Assembly (NCBI GenBank): GCA_023678885.1
Contig: CM042996.1
Span: 11,156,602 to 11,220,601 of the forward strand
DNA: 64,000 bases
Source: Pogostemon cablin
Lineage: Eukaryota; Streptophyta; Magnoliopsida; Lamiales; Lamiaceae
Direction of reading: 5' to 3'
Shown: positions 23,004-33,596 of the stretch, in pieces
Position numbering within the stretch: the first letter of the stretch is position 1
Layout: every line of letters starts with the position of its first letter
The notes under the pieces: model-generated
What the model saw: the letters and a program-made list of their open reading frames with translations, nothing else
Database searches by the model: none
Told to the model about the DNA's origin: nothing
Position numbers and translations under genes: made by a program

Positions 23004-23373
23004 GAGCATATGCATTGGTTGATCAGTTTAAATCCATCTTTCATACCTCATCCCATTTTAACACATTTCAATCAAACTTGACCAAGTCTCACATTTATTC
23101 TTCAATTTAAACACATTATTTGTGGGATCTATTACTTTTTTGACTTCTTTTACTCTTTAGGGAGGTGAAATTCACCCTCCAATCAAATTTGAATATGATA
23201 ACCACTCCCGTGTATATATATTTATTTCATATTTTTCAATCACAACACTTGAACTCAGTTCATAAGGAGAGTCTAGAGAGGATGTATTTGGAGTTAAAAC
23301 CAAACATTCCTATTGAATAATTTATTTATATTTTCAGTTTAAACTGAAAAATTACCCACCAATGTGGATGCTC
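23004..23373. mobile_element. Tourist-like (PIF/Harbinger) MITE, 370 bp
   Basis: The ends GAGCATATGCATTGGTTGAT and, reverse-complemented, GAGCATCCACATTGGTGGGT are flanked by TAA on both sides (23001-23003 and 23374-23376). A TAA target and GAGCAT ends fit PIF/Harbinger MITEs. Confidence 0.8.
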
Positions 23374-24582
23374 TAACTATATATCATATATATTGTAGAT
23401 AAATAGATTTTATATTAAAATAACGTAAAAGTTTAAAATACGATAGGAAAGAGAAAGAAAGACATTCAAATTTTATATAAAAAAAATACAACAATTAAGG
23501 TATGATTATTTTAATTTAATGGTAGAATATTTGACATTTATATTAAATAAATAATCAAATCAATACAACAATTTTATCAATAATTATTTTAGTTAAATAT
23601 TGTGTATAAATTCAATTGTATCTAAATATAATACTTTTATTTTATTTTTAAAAAGCGATAAACAAATATGGCAATTTTATGTTTCACAGTTATGTTATAT
23701 AAATAATCGAATCAATCCATTAATATTCTAATAATCATATAAAAAGTTTAACACATCACATCAATTGAATAATCTTAAAATACAACTTAATTTTAAAATT
23801 ATAACTCTACCTAACATTATACATTATTACCTCAAAAGATTACATTACTCTAAAAAAAATCAATGAAGTTAGTCAGACTCCAAATATTTGTATCCACAGT
23901 GTAGATTAATATTCGAATAATAAAGAATGAATTTAAAACTAAATTAGTAAAAGATAAAAAATAAGTAAATAATAATAAAAGATAAAGAATAACATTGTAT
24001 TGTAAGAAATAATTTTTTTAGCATAAACAATTTAATAAAAGTGTAAAATCAAAAGTAATTTTGAATTTCTTTTCACTTTTTTAAAAAATAATAATAATTA
24101 TTATTATTGTTATATATATATATATATTCAATAATATAGTAATAAAAAAATCATGAACGTCAAATAATATACTCTCTTCAGCCAATTCAAAAATATCCGT
24201 TTTACTATTTTTGACATCCGATTCAAAAGTATTTATTTCCATTTAAAACAAGTATGGGCCCACCAATACTACTGCTTAACCCCCTTTGAATGTGGTATTT
24301 ACATCATTAGTAATTATCTATTTAATAAAATAATAATCCTAACTTAACTAAATATTAATTTATAATATATACACATTACTAATTACACAAAAAATAATCA
24401 GAGATTGAAATCCTAAAGCTCTCATTTGGGCCTTCCTCATTACCGATAAACTCTCTCATCTCTCTCCATCGTCGTCTTCTACTCTCCATTGTCTCATTCT
24501 CTGTAACTTTGCCGTCTATCATTTTTTTCTCATCGTCTACTCTTCTCCTCTCCCCTTTTATACTTTTTCCCCTTTTTCTATC

Positions 24583-25003
24583 TTGAAAAAGATATTGATC
24601 TCGAAGCCAAGGTGGATGGAGTTGTCGGCGGGCAAATCACCATCGGTAGTGATTTTCGAAGATGTCTTTGAAATTCTTTGGTTGAGGTTTGTAGATTTAC
24701 TGGGTTCTCCTATTTCTCGAACTTTTCGGACTCTAATGCTTGTAAATCTATTGGGTTCGCCTCTTTTTCGAGCTTATCAATGGCAAATCCATTACCGGTG
24801 AGATTAATGACGCCCACAACGATCTCTTCAAGCTTGTGTACCTCTTGTGTACCTGTAGAGTTTAGGTTTAGCTCAAAACACCTTCGATTCGACCGAGTTG
24901 CCTTCCGGATTCAGACAAATTAGTGAGTTGAAGTACTTGAATCTGAGTAGCTCGGGGGTTTCATGACAGGTTCCATTGGAATTCTTAAATTTAACGAGGT
25001 TAG
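24583..25003 (+). pseudogene. Receptor-like protein (LRR) pseudogene, left part
   Basis: From about 24790 the sequence reads as leucine-rich repeats of plant extracellular receptor-like proteins, the Cf/Ve1-like class that senses pathogens at the cell surface. After a GEINDAHNDLFKLVYLL stretch comes AQNTFDSTELPSGFRQ, then ISELKYLNLSSSG (24870-24955), a TGA stop, and VPLEFLNLTR, which runs into the insertion point. The frame continues across the retrotransposon into 33324 (VILDM). Frameshifts and stops show it was already non-functional or has decayed. Signal peptide, transmembrane segment and most repeats are missing. Sequence before about 24790 is only weakly assignable. Confidence 0.72.
24999..25003. 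other. Target-site duplication GTTAG, left
   Basis: GTTAG directly precedes the LTR start TGTGATACCC. The same five bases directly follow the 3' LTR at 33318-33322. Confidence 0.93.
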
Positions 25004-25357
25004 TGTGATACCCGAGCTTCTCACTACTCATGTGCTAATATAATTTAATTTTTGTTATGTGCATTTTATAATTATGTGATAATTGTTTTTACATTTTAAT
25101 TATCTTTACATTTTATTTGATACATACGTGATAAACATGGTGACAATATGTGAATATATGGGTGCATAAATATTTACGTGTATTAATTTGGATATATGAG
25201 TAAATTATTTTATGTGTATAAATACACTTTTCTTAATTATTAAGTATCACACGTATTTTATTTATTATAATAATAATATATATAAAAAAAAAAAAAAAAG
25301 AAAGTCAAAAGTGGTGGCTGCCTTTAGCAGCCAAATTTGAAAATGAATGCATGGCAC

Positions 25358-25370
25358 TATATATATATAT
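25358..25370 (+). promoter_or_regulatory. Candidate TATA box of the chromovirus LTR
   Basis: TATATATATATA follows GGCAC and lies upstream of the GA-rich leader. The position suits an LTR promoter; no transcript evidence is available. The 3' LTR has the same stretch near 31847. Confidence 0.45.
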
Positions 25371-26129
25371 GTGTATGGGTGTTGAGGAGATGATTACCTC
25401 ACACCCAATTCAATCGTAGAGAAAAAAAAAGGGAGAGAGAGAGAGCAGAAAGGGAGAGAGAGGAGAGAGAGAGGAAGAAGAGAAAGAGAAGAGGGAGCAC
25501 GCCGGAACGTGCGTGTCGGAGCGAATTAGTTACAGTTCTTTACGGGGTTTATATTACTGTCGGAATCTAGGTAAGTAGAAGTTCAACTACAATGCATAAA
25601 CATGTTGTTTGTGGATTATTTGTAATTAATATGTGATAATTATATTATGGATTATTGGTAATTAGTTTAATTACAATATGAATTATTTGTGATTAAATTG
25701 TTATACAAGCTGTGTATTTATGTGATTTGGAGAAAGTAGGGTTCATATTTAATAATAGTATATGTAAATTATTTGTGATAATATTGTGATACAAGTTGTG
25801 GATCCATGTGATTGGAAATATTATTATTATCCTATATAGATCTGTGTGATTGGAAACTGTTGCAAATATATTTATATGGTTTGAGAAAATATTGGTTATA
25901 AGGATCTGTGAGATCCAAGATGAAGTTGTTATTTCAGAAGTGAATTTGTATGAATTGAAATTAAGTTGTTACTTTATTATGATTAAATGTTGATGTTGAT
26001 ATTGTAAATAGTTTATGATGCACATTTAATTGTTCTGGGTGCATACCATGCATAAACATGAAAAGTGTTTTCCTCAAAATTAATAAGATACTAATGGTGT
26101 GTGCGGCCACTATATATGCATCTCTGTCA

Positions 26130-26252
26130 GTGTTCGAAAAAATCGTTCCCGACATTTTTATTAGGGGTTCGGAAAAATCGTCCCCACCACTTTGCCAGAG
26201 TTCGGAAAAATCGTTCTCGGCACTATTTTTCGGGGTTCGGAAAAATCGTCCC
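26130..26252 (+). repeat. Four-copy TTCGGAAAAATCGT repeat in the LTR
   Basis: Four units of about 35 bp contain GTTCGGAAAAATCGT(T/C)CCC (the first is altered to TTCGAAAAAATC). The 3' LTR has them at about 32672-32795. The LTR at 1-1573 has only two. Confidence 0.85.
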
Positions 26253-26777
26253 CATTGAGCTCTTTTGGGGTGCATATCATAAGTGTGTCGTGGGGATCCC
26301 GCAACGTGAACAGTTTTAAAAATAAAAGAGATCAATTAGAAAAATTAAGAAATAGACGATAGAGAACTAAATGCATTTTCATGCACGGACATGCATGATT
26401 TCTACTTACTGAGATTTTTATCTCACTAGTTTATGCATTGTAGGTGAGCCTGTTGATGATTGAGTGTGTGATGTGACTGTGCAAGCTGTTGAGCTCCTTC
26501 CAGTTTTGAGAGGATGTACATAGATGACGACCTGTTGGGCTAGGCCGTGGGTTTATTTTGTTTTCGCTGATGTTTTGGTTGTGTAATATAATAAGTATTG
26601 TCGCGAGTTTATCTGATTTGAGGTGGTATCAGAAACCAGTCACGTATGTTGAACTGGTGTTATTGTGTTGGTTATAAGCATATTATGTGAAAAAAATAAA
26701 ATGCAGTTTTTATAATAACGATGGTTATGTAAATTAGTATTTGAATTATAAGTTATGTAAAGTGGGTCGTGTCAGAG

Positions 26778-26789
26778 TGGTATCAGAGC
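26778..26789 (+). other. Primer-binding site, tRNA-iMet type
   Basis: TGGTATCAGAGC begins three bases after the 5' LTR. It matches the complement of the plant initiator tRNA-Met 3' end. Confidence 0.9.
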
Positions 26790-26938
26790 ACGGTTTGGGT
26801 CTTGCAGACTGTCTATGTACATGAACTCATTCTTTGGGAGCGCAGCTTTGCAAGTAAGTGTTATTTTCCTTCTGTGTTATTATGTGTCTTATAAATTATA
26901 TTGGTCAGGGAATGCAGGAAGCGTAATTATTAGACAAT

Positions 26939-27424
26939 ATGGTAAGGGATACAAGTGAAAGTTCTGAAGGGGATAGGACTGCTGAGCAAGCAGCACTTAC
27001 TGAAGGGAATAATCGTGATGCGGTGATTACTCGACTAATGGAATTGGTTGAGCGCCAGTCCCAACAGATACAGCAACTAATTCAGCAGAGAGATATGGAT
27101 GGACAACCAGAGGGTAATGCAAACCAAGATAGACGTCAAGCAGAACGTGTGGAAATGGTTTGTGAGAGGTTTCGAAAGTTGAACCCTCCAATATTTGAGG
27201 ACGCAGCAGACCCCACAGATGCAGAGGATTGGTTACGCACGGTGGAAAACATGTTTCAATACAGTAGAATTCCAGATGGGGATAGAGTGCTATGTGCTTC
27301 TTTCATGTTACGAGGAAGTGCAGGCCACTGGTGGGATACGATTAAAAGTATCGAGGATGTCACGACTATGACATGGGAAGGTTCAAGGAGTTTTTCAGAA
27401 ACAAGTACTTTACGGCACCAGTGA
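26939..27424 (+). CDS. Gag, N-terminal part (frameshifted)
   Basis: The open frame begins at the first ATG after the primer site, 164 nt past the LTR, and encodes 161 residues. It has an acidic start, a coiled, glutamine-rich stretch near residues 35-60 (SQQIQQLIQQ), and the beginning of the retrotransposon Gag domain (FEDAADPTDAEDWLRTVE). After TMTWE at about 27380 the frame is lost. The homologous sequence continues in the overlapping +1 frame (FKEFF...), which indicates one missing base. Gag forms the particle that packages element RNA. This copy could make full Gag-Pol only if ribosomes shifted frame here. Confidence 0.88.
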   Translation: MVRDTSESSEGDRTAEQAALTEGNNRDAVITRLMELVERQSQQIQQLIQQRDMDGQPEGNANQDRRQAERVEMVCERFRKLNPPIFEDAADPTDAEDWLRTVENMFQYSRIPDGDRVLCASFMLRGSAGHWWDTIKSIEDVTTMTWEGSRSFSETSTLRHQ

Positions 27425-30400
27425 GAGCCATGAAGATGAACGAGTTCATACAGTTGAGGCAAGGTGGCATGTCAGTCACAGATTACCTTCGTAAGTTTGA
27501 GCAGTTGTCGAGATTTGCTGAACATGTGGTTAGTACGGAGGCACTGAAAGTGGAGAGATTTGTGGAAGGCTTAAGGCCTGAACTTTATAGAGATGTGAGT
27601 ATGGCGGGACTGCATGGAGCAACATACTCACAAGTTGCAGAAAGGGCTCAAATTGCTGAGCAAGCGGAAACGAGGATCAGACAAGCGCAAGCTATCAGAC
27701 GTCAATTTCAACAGAAACCAATACAGCAGTTTGAGAGAGTTGATAAGAGGCCGATGTCATTTCAGAGGCCGAATTCAAATGTTCAAGTGGAGCAAGGACA
27801 GAGACGAGGAGAACCCAACAAGCGTCCTAAATTTGATCAGGGAAAAGTGCCACCGGCGCCGCCACTACCTATATGTCCTAATTGTCTTAGATCACATGGT
27901 GGGGAGTGTCAAATTCCTCCGAGAACGTGTTACACATGCGGGGAGAAAGGACATGTGTCTACTACTTGTCCTAAGAAAGGGAAGCAGGTACAGCAGGGAA
28001 GAGCTCCAGCTAGGGTGTATACTTTGACGCGAGAGGAGGCAGACGCGAATCCCTCAGTTGTCACTGGTAAGTTCTCTATTTTTGGCACTTCTACATATGT
28101 GCTATTTGATTATGGAGCAACACATTCATTTGTATCCACTGAGTATGTGAAAAAGTTGGGTGGAACACCTAACTTGATAGAAGCTAATTATGAGGTGATA
28201 ATACCTTCTGGTGAGTCAAAGCAAACTAATCAACTTCTTCGAGGTTGTGTTATTCCTATTGAAGGAAGAAGACTCCTCGCTAATTTGATTGTGTTAAGTA
28301 TGAATGATTATGATATCATATTGGGCATGGATTGGTTGTCAAAATACGGTGCTACAATAGATTGTCAGAAGAAGAGTATCACTTTTCAGCCAGTGAAAGG
28401 TGAACCGTTCACTTTTGTTGGAATCAAGAAAAGCTTTAGATTTCCGATGATATCAGCAGCAAAAGCACAGCGGTTGTTGGAAAGTGGTTGTGAGGTGTAT
28501 CTGGTGAGTGTAATGAATGTTGAGGGGCAGCAATGTCCAGTTATTGATAATGTACCAATAGTTCAGGAATATCTGGGGGTATTTCCAGATGATCTTCCAG
28601 GTTTGCCACCAGACCGAGAAATAGAGTTTGTTATTGAGTTACAACCAGGAACTGCTCCTATATCTAAAGCGCCATACAGAATGGCACCAGCTGAACTGAA
28701 GGAATTGAAGATACAGTTACAAGAGTTGCTAGACAAAGGATTCATCCAACCTAGTTTCTCTCCTTGGGGAGCACCAGTTCTGTTTGTTCGAAAGAAGGAT
28801 GGCACATTGAGGATGTGCATTGATTATCGGGATCTCAACAAAGTTACGGTGAAGAATAAATATCCATTGCCTCGCATTGATGATCTGTTTGATCAGTTAC
28901 AGGGTGCAGCTATCTTTTCGAAGATTGATTTGCGGTCGGGGTATCATCAGTTGAAGTTAAAGAAAGAGGATATTCCAAAGACTGCATTCAGTACAAGGTA
29001 CGGGCACTATGAGTTCTTAGTGATGCCGTTTGGATTAACAAATGCTCCTGCAGCATTTATGGATTTGATGAATAGAGTATTTCAGGAATTTCTCGATAAA
29101 TTTGTGATTGTGTTTATCGATGATATTCTAATTTACTCTAAGAATAAGGAAGATCATGCACTGCACTTGAGAAAGGTGTTAGAGATTCTGAAGGAGAGGC
29201 AGTTGTATGCGAAGTTCAAGAAATGTGAATTTTGGTTAGACCGAGTTGTTTTCTTGGGACACGTGGTATCGGGAGAAGGAATTTCAGTGGATCCAGGTAA
29301 AGTTAAAGCAATCCATGATTGGCCACAACCCTCAAATCCCACTGAGGTTCGTAGCTTTCTTGGATTGGCGGGATATTATCGAAGGTTTGTTGAAGGATTT
29401 TCTAAGATTGCTTCACCATTAACACAGTTGACCAGGAAGAATGTGAAGTTCACATGGACAGAGGAATGTGAACAAAGTTTTCAAGAATTGAAGGGACGAT
29501 TGACATCAGCACCTATCTTAACTATTCTTACGGAGACAGGAAACTTCAAGGTTTACAGTGATGCTTCAAAGAATGGTCTTGGGTGTGTATTGATGCAAAA
29601 TGGGAAAGTGATAGCGTATGCATCCAGACAGTTAAGGGAGTATGAGAAGAATTATCCAACTCATGATTTAGAGTTAGCTGCAGTGGTATTTGCACTCAAG
29701 ATATGGAGGCATTATCTGTATGGGGAACGTTGTGAAATCTATACTGATCATAAGAGTTTGAAGTACTTTTTCACTCAGAAAGAGTTGAATATGAGGCAAA
29801 GAAGATGGTTAGAATTGGTGAAGGATTACGACTGTGTTATCAATTATCATCCAGGAAAAGCCAATGTGGTTGCTGATGCATTGAGCCGAAAGGCAATACA
29901 GAGTGTAGCTGCTATGATCGTAAATCAGAAACCAGAGTTGCTTGATTTGCAAAGGATGGGTGTGGAGATCATTCAGGAAGGATCGTTGGAAGCAAGGATG
30001 GCAGCTCTGACACTTCGACCAACTTTGATGGATAAGATTCGACAGAGTCAACATGAGGATAAGTTGTTTGACAAAATAAAGAATGATATCAGCTCTGGAA
30101 AGTCTTCTGACTTCCAATTAGGAGATGATGGCGTGATTCGTTATGGAGGTCGATTGTGTCTACCTGAAGTGGATGACATTCGGAAAGAAGTTATGGCAGA
30201 AGCTCATTCAACACTCTACTCTGTGCATCCAGGAGCTACTAAAATGTATAGAGATTTGAAGACACATTATTGGTGGCCAGGAATGAAGAGAGATATTGCT
30301 CGATATGTGGAACAATGTTTGACGTGTCAGCAAGTCAAAGCCGAACATCAGAGACCAGCAGGAACTTTGCAGCCTTTATTTATTCCAGAATGGAAGTGGG

Positions 30401-31452
30401 AGAATATCACGATGGATTTTGTTATCGGGCTACCGAAGACAGTGAAAGGTCACGATGCTATTTGGGTAATTGTGGATCGATTGACTAAGTCAGCTCATTT
30501 TCTTCCTATTAGCTCTATGTATTCCATGGATCGTTATGCCCAACTTTATATACAAGAGATTGTCAGACTCCATGGAGTACCACTTTCCATTGTGTCAGAC
30601 AGAGATACGAGATTCTTGTCTGCTTTCTGGAAGAGTTTACATAAGGCATTGGGGACACAGTTATCTTTCAGCACAGCATTCCATCCACAGACAGATGGTC
30701 AATCAGAGCGTACAATACAAATTTTGGAGGATATGCTCAGAGCATGTGTGTTGAATTTTCAAGGTCAGTGGAGTAAATTTTTGCCTTTGATAGAGTTCTC
30801 GTACAATAACAGTTATCAGTCTACTATCGGGATGGCTCCATATGAAGCATTGTATGGGAGGAAGTGTAGATCTCCAGTTCATTGGGATGAAGTTGGAGAG
30901 AGGAAACTTTTGGGTCCAGATTTGATTCGTGAAATGTCAGAAGCTGTTAACCGTATACGAGAGAAGATGAAAGTTGCTCAAGATCGGCAAAAGAGTTATG
31001 CAGACAAACGGAGGAGAGAATTGGAATTTGAAGTGGGTGATCAGGTATTTCTGAAAGTTTCTCCAATGAAAGGGGTAAGGCGGTTTGGAAAGAAAGGGAA
31101 ACTCAGTCCAAGATATGTTGGTCCGTTCACTATCATTGAGAGAGTTGGCAATGTTGCCTATAAATTGGAGTTACCAGCATCGATGTCTAGAGTACATGAC
31201 GTGTTTCATGTATCTGTGTTGAGGAAGTATGTTCCAAATCCATCTCATGTTCTCAGGCAGGAACCAGTTGAGTTGAAAGAAAATTTGAGTTATGAGGAGG
31301 TACCAGTTGAGATCTTGTGGCGAGAAGTGAAGAAGCTCAGAAATAAAGAAATACCATTAGTAAAGGTATTATGGAGGAACCAGTTAATTGAAGAAGCCAC
31401 TTGGGAAAGAGAGGATGAGATGATGGCTAATTACCCAGACATCTTCAGGTAA
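27373..31452 (+). CDS. Gag C-terminus and Pol polyprotein of the chromovirus
   Basis: The open frame is 1359 codons; its first ATG is simply the first one after the frameshift. Order: the rest of Gag; a CCHC zinc knuckle with Cys186, Cys189, His194 and Cys199; a protease with D-Y-G at 246-248, where family members normally have D-S-G; reverse transcriptase from about 497 with the FIDD catalytic box at 581-584; RNase H with Asp730, Glu767 and Asp792; integrase with the HHCC region near 945-990 and the catalytic triad Asp1015, Asp1076, Glu1112 (35 residues between the last two); and a C-terminal chromodomain-like segment at about 1308-1357. These parts copy element RNA to DNA and insert it; chromodomains direct insertion to chromatin. 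Pol is uninterrupted. Confidence 0.96.
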   Translation: MGRFKEFFRNKYFTAPVRAMKMNEFIQLRQGGMSVTDYLRKFEQLSRFAEHVVSTEALKVERFVEGLRPELYRDVSMAGLHGATYSQVAERAQIAEQAETRIRQAQAIRRQFQQKPIQQFERVDKRPMSFQRPNSNVQVEQGQRRGEPNKRPKFDQGKVPPAPPLPICPNCLRSHGGECQIPPRTCYTCGEKGHVSTTCPKKGKQVQQGRAPARVYTLTREEADANPSVVTGKFSIFGTSTYVLFDYGATHSFVSTEYVKKLGGTPNLIEANYEVIIPSGESKQTNQLLRGCVIPIEGRRLLANLIVLSMNDYDIILGMDWLSKYGATIDCQKKSITFQPVKGEPFTFVGIKKSFRFPMISAAKAQRLLESGCEVYLVSVMNVEGQQCPVIDNVPIVQEYLGVFPDDLPGLPPDREIEFVIELQPGTAPISKAPYRMAPAELKELKIQLQELLDKGFIQPSFSPWGAPVLFVRKKDGTLRMCIDYRDLNKVTVKNKYPLPRIDDLFDQLQGAAIFSKIDLRSGYHQLKLKKEDIPKTAFSTRYGHYEFLVMPFGLTNAPAAFMDLMNRVFQEFLDKFVIVFIDDILIYSKNKEDHALHLRKVLEILKERQLYAKFKKCEFWLDRVVFLGHVVSGEGISVDPGKVKAIHDWPQPSNPTEVRSFLGLAGYYRRFVEGFSKIASPLTQLTRKNVKFTWTEECEQSFQELKGRLTSAPILTILTETGNFKVYSDASKNGLGCVLMQNGKVIAYASRQLREYEKNYPTHDLELAAVVFALKIWRHYLYGERCEIYTDHKSLKYFFTQKELNMRQRRWLELVKDYDCVINYHPGKANVVADALSRKAIQSVAAMIVNQKPELLDLQRMGVEIIQEGSLEARMAALTLRPTLMDKIRQSQHEDKLFDKIKNDISSGKSSDFQLGDDGVIRYGGRLCLPEVDDIRKEVMAEAHSTLYSVHPGATKMYRDLKTHYWWPGMKRDIARYVEQCLTCQQVKAEHQRPAGTLQPLFIPEWKWENITMDFVIGLPKTVKGHDAIWVIVDRLTKSAHFLPISSMYSMDRYAQLYIQEIVRLHGVPLSIVSDRDTRFLSAFWKSLHKALGTQLSFSTAFHPQTDGQSERTIQILEDMLRACVLNFQGQWSKFLPLIEFSYNNSYQSTIGMAPYEALYGRKCRSPVHWDEVGERKLLGPDLIREMSEAVNRIREKMKVAQDRQKSYADKRRRELEFEVGDQVFLKVSPMKGVRRFGKKGKLSPRYVGPFTIIERVGNVAYKLELPASMSRVHDVFHVSVLRKYVPNPSHVLRQEPVELKENLSYEEVPVEILWREVKKLRNKEIPLVKVLWRNQLIEEATWEREDEMMANYPDIFR

Positions 31453-31478
31453 GTAAATTTCGAGGACGAAATTTTTAT

Positions 31479-31491
31479 AAGGTGGGAAGGA
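31479..31491 (+). other. Polypurine tract of the chromovirus
   Basis: AAGGTGGGAAGGA abuts the 3' LTR. It is preceded by TTTCGAGGACGAAATTTTTA, shared with the reduced element at 15577-15620 (minus strand). Confidence 0.88.
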
Positions 31492-33317
31492 TGTGATACC
31501 CGAGCTTCTCACTACTCATGTGCTAATATAATTTAATTTTTGTTATGTGCATTTTATAATTATGTGATAATTGTTTTTACATTTTAATTATCTTTACATT
31601 TTATTTGATACATACGTGATAAACATGGTGACAATATGTGAATATATGGGTGCATAAATATTTACGTGTATTAATTTGGATATATGAGTAAATTATTTTA
31701 TGTGTATAAATACACTTTTCTTAATTATTAAGTATCACACGTATTTTATTTATTATAATAATAATATATATATAAAAAAAAAAAAAAAGAAAGTCAAAAG
31801 TGGTGGCTGCCTTTAACAGCCAAATTTGAAAATGAATGCATGGCACTATATATATATATATGTGTATGGGTGTTGAGGAGATGATTACCTCACACCCAAT
31901 TCAATCGTAGAGAAAAAAAAAGGGAGAGAGAGAGAGCAGAAAGGGAGAGAGAGGAGAGAGAGCAGAAAGGGAGAGAGAGGAGAGAGAGCAGAAAGGGAGA
32001 GAGAGGAGAGAGAGAGGAAGAAGAGAAAGAGAAGAGGGAGCACGCCGGAACGTGCGTGTCGGAGCGAATTAGTTACAGTTCTTTACGGGGTTTATATTAC
32101 TGTCGGAATCTAGGTAAGTAGAAGTTCAACTACAATGCATAAACATGTTGTTTGTGGATTATTTGTAATTAATATGTGATAATTATATTATAGATTATTG
32201 GTAATTAGTTTAATTACAATATGAATTATTTGTGATTAAATTGTTATACAAGCTGTGTATTTATGTGATTTGGAGAAAGTAGGGTTCATATTTAATAATA
32301 GTATATGTAAATTATTTGTGATAATATTGTGATACAAGTTGTGGATCCATGTGATTGGAAATATTATTATTATCCTATATAGATCTGTGTGATTGGAAAC
32401 TGTTGCAAATATATTTATATGGTTTGAGAAAATATTGGTTATAAGGATCTGTGGGATCCAAGATGAAGTTGTTATTTCAGAAGTGAATTTGTATGAATTG
32501 AAATTAAGTTGTTACTTTATTATGATTAAATGTTGATATTGATATTGTAAATAGTTTATGATGCACATTTAATTGTTCTGGGTGCATACCATGCATAAAC
32601 ATGAAAAGTGTTTTCCTCAAAATTAATAAGATACTAATGGTGTGTGCGGCCACTATATATGCATCTCTGTCAGGGTTCGGAAAAATCGTTCCCGACATTT
32701 TTATTAGGGGTTCGGAAAAATCGTCCCCACCACTTTGCCAGAGTTCGGAAAAATCGTTCTCGGCACTATTTTTCGGGGTTCGGAAAAATCGTCCCCATTG
32801 AGCTCTTTTGGGGTGCATATCATAAGTGTGTCGTGGGGATCCCGCAACGTGAACAGTTTTAAAAATAAAAGAGATCAATTAGAAAAATTAAGAAATAGGC
32901 GATAGAGAACTAAATGCATTTTCATGCACGGACATGCATGATTTCTACTTACTGAGATTTTTATCTCACTAGTTTATGCATTGTAGGTGAGCCTGTTGAT
33001 GATTGAGTGTGTGATGTGACTGTGCAAGCTGTTGAGCTCCTTCCAGTTTTGAGAGGATGTACATAGATGACGACCTGTTGGGCTAGGCCGTGGGTTTATT
33101 TTGTTTCCGCTGATGTTTTGGTTGTGTAATATAATAAGTATTGTCGCGAGTTTATCTGATTTGAGGTGGTATCAGAAACCAGTCACGTATGTTGAACTGG
33201 TGTTATTGTGTTGGTTATAAGCATATTATGTGAAAAAAATAAAATGCAGTTTTTATAATGACGATGGTTATGTAAATTAGTATTTGAATTATAAGTTATG
33301 TAAAGTGGGTCGTGTCA
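31492..33317 (+). repeat. 3' LTR of the chromovirus
   Basis: The LTR is 1826 bp and nearly identical to the 5' LTR. The 55-bp excess comes from two extra copies of an AGAGAGCAGAAAGGGAGAGA unit between about 31930 and 32010. Confidence 0.95.
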
Positions 33318-33596
33318 GTTAGTCATTCTTGATATGTCAAACATGATTTACTCAGCTTTCAGCTCACGAACCCTAATTTGAGAAGTTTGATTCGAAACTG
33401 CAGTTGCTAATAGAACTTTATCTTAATGGGGTGAATGTCTCTGCAAATGGGTATGAATGGAGTAAGTGTTGTATCATCATCTCTTCCGAATTTGAGAGTT
33501 TTGAGCTTGTCTAATTCTTACCTCACTGGCTCTTTCGATTCTTCACAGCTAAAACTCCAATTTCTTTCTTTAAGTAATTTATCTTGACAACAATTA
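33318..33596 (+). pseudogene. Receptor-like protein (LRR) pseudogene, right part
   Basis: After the GTTAG duplication the pseudogene resumes with VILDM. The next recognisable pieces are ELYLNGVNVSANGYEW (about 33410-33458) and, after a frameshift, LPNLRVLSLSNSYLTGSFDS followed by LKLQFLSLSNLS and a stop. This succession of an E-L-Y-L-x-G-V-N-x-S-A segment, an E-W pair, then LPNL-LSLS-LTG repeats is characteristic of the N-terminal LRR region of Ve1/Cf-like receptor-like proteins. No transmembrane or C-terminal part follows. Confidence 0.78.

Larger units (their letters stand above)
21029..24582. other. AT-rich intergenic region
   Basis: No supported gene lies here. It holds the MITEs listed separately and a possible diverged MITE at about 21605-21870. 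Several AT-rich stretches show no recognisable feature. A CT-rich leader-like stretch at 24440-24580 (CTCTCATCTCTCTCCATCGT) precedes the receptor-like pseudogene and could be its old upstream region. Confidence 0.5.
25004..26774 (+). repeat. 5' LTR of the chromovirus
   Basis: The LTR is 1771 bp, TG...CA. It holds a TATATATATATA promoter candidate near 25358, a GA-rich tract at about 25430-25500 and four copies of a TTCGGAAAAATCGT unit at about 26130-26252. The small frames on either strand, repeated in the 3' LTR, are not genes. Confidence 0.95.
25004..33317 (+). mobile_element. Full-length Ty3/gypsy chromovirus (Tekay/Del-like) retrotransposon
   Basis: This 8.3 kb element has long LTRs (25004-26774 and 31492-33317), a tRNA-iMet primer site, a gag-pol reading frame with a chromodomain-like C-terminus, a polypurine tract and a perfect GTTAG duplication. 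Domain order is Gag, protease, reverse transcriptase, RNase H, integrase, chromodomain, typical of Ty3/gypsy chromoviruses. The LTR pair is nearly identical apart from a 55-bp GA-rich expansion in the right copy, so it is a young insertion. One base is missing in gag. It sits inside the receptor-like pseudogene. Confidence 0.97.

Noticed and set aside
26058..26319. Open frames in the chromovirus LTR, repeated at 32601-32862
   Set aside because: They come from the TTCGGAAAAATCGT tandem repeat inside the LTRs and show no domain.
26778..26789. tRNA gene fragment
   Set aside because: It is a primer-binding site of 12 bases complementary to tRNA-iMet, not a tRNA gene. No complete tRNA was found in the window.
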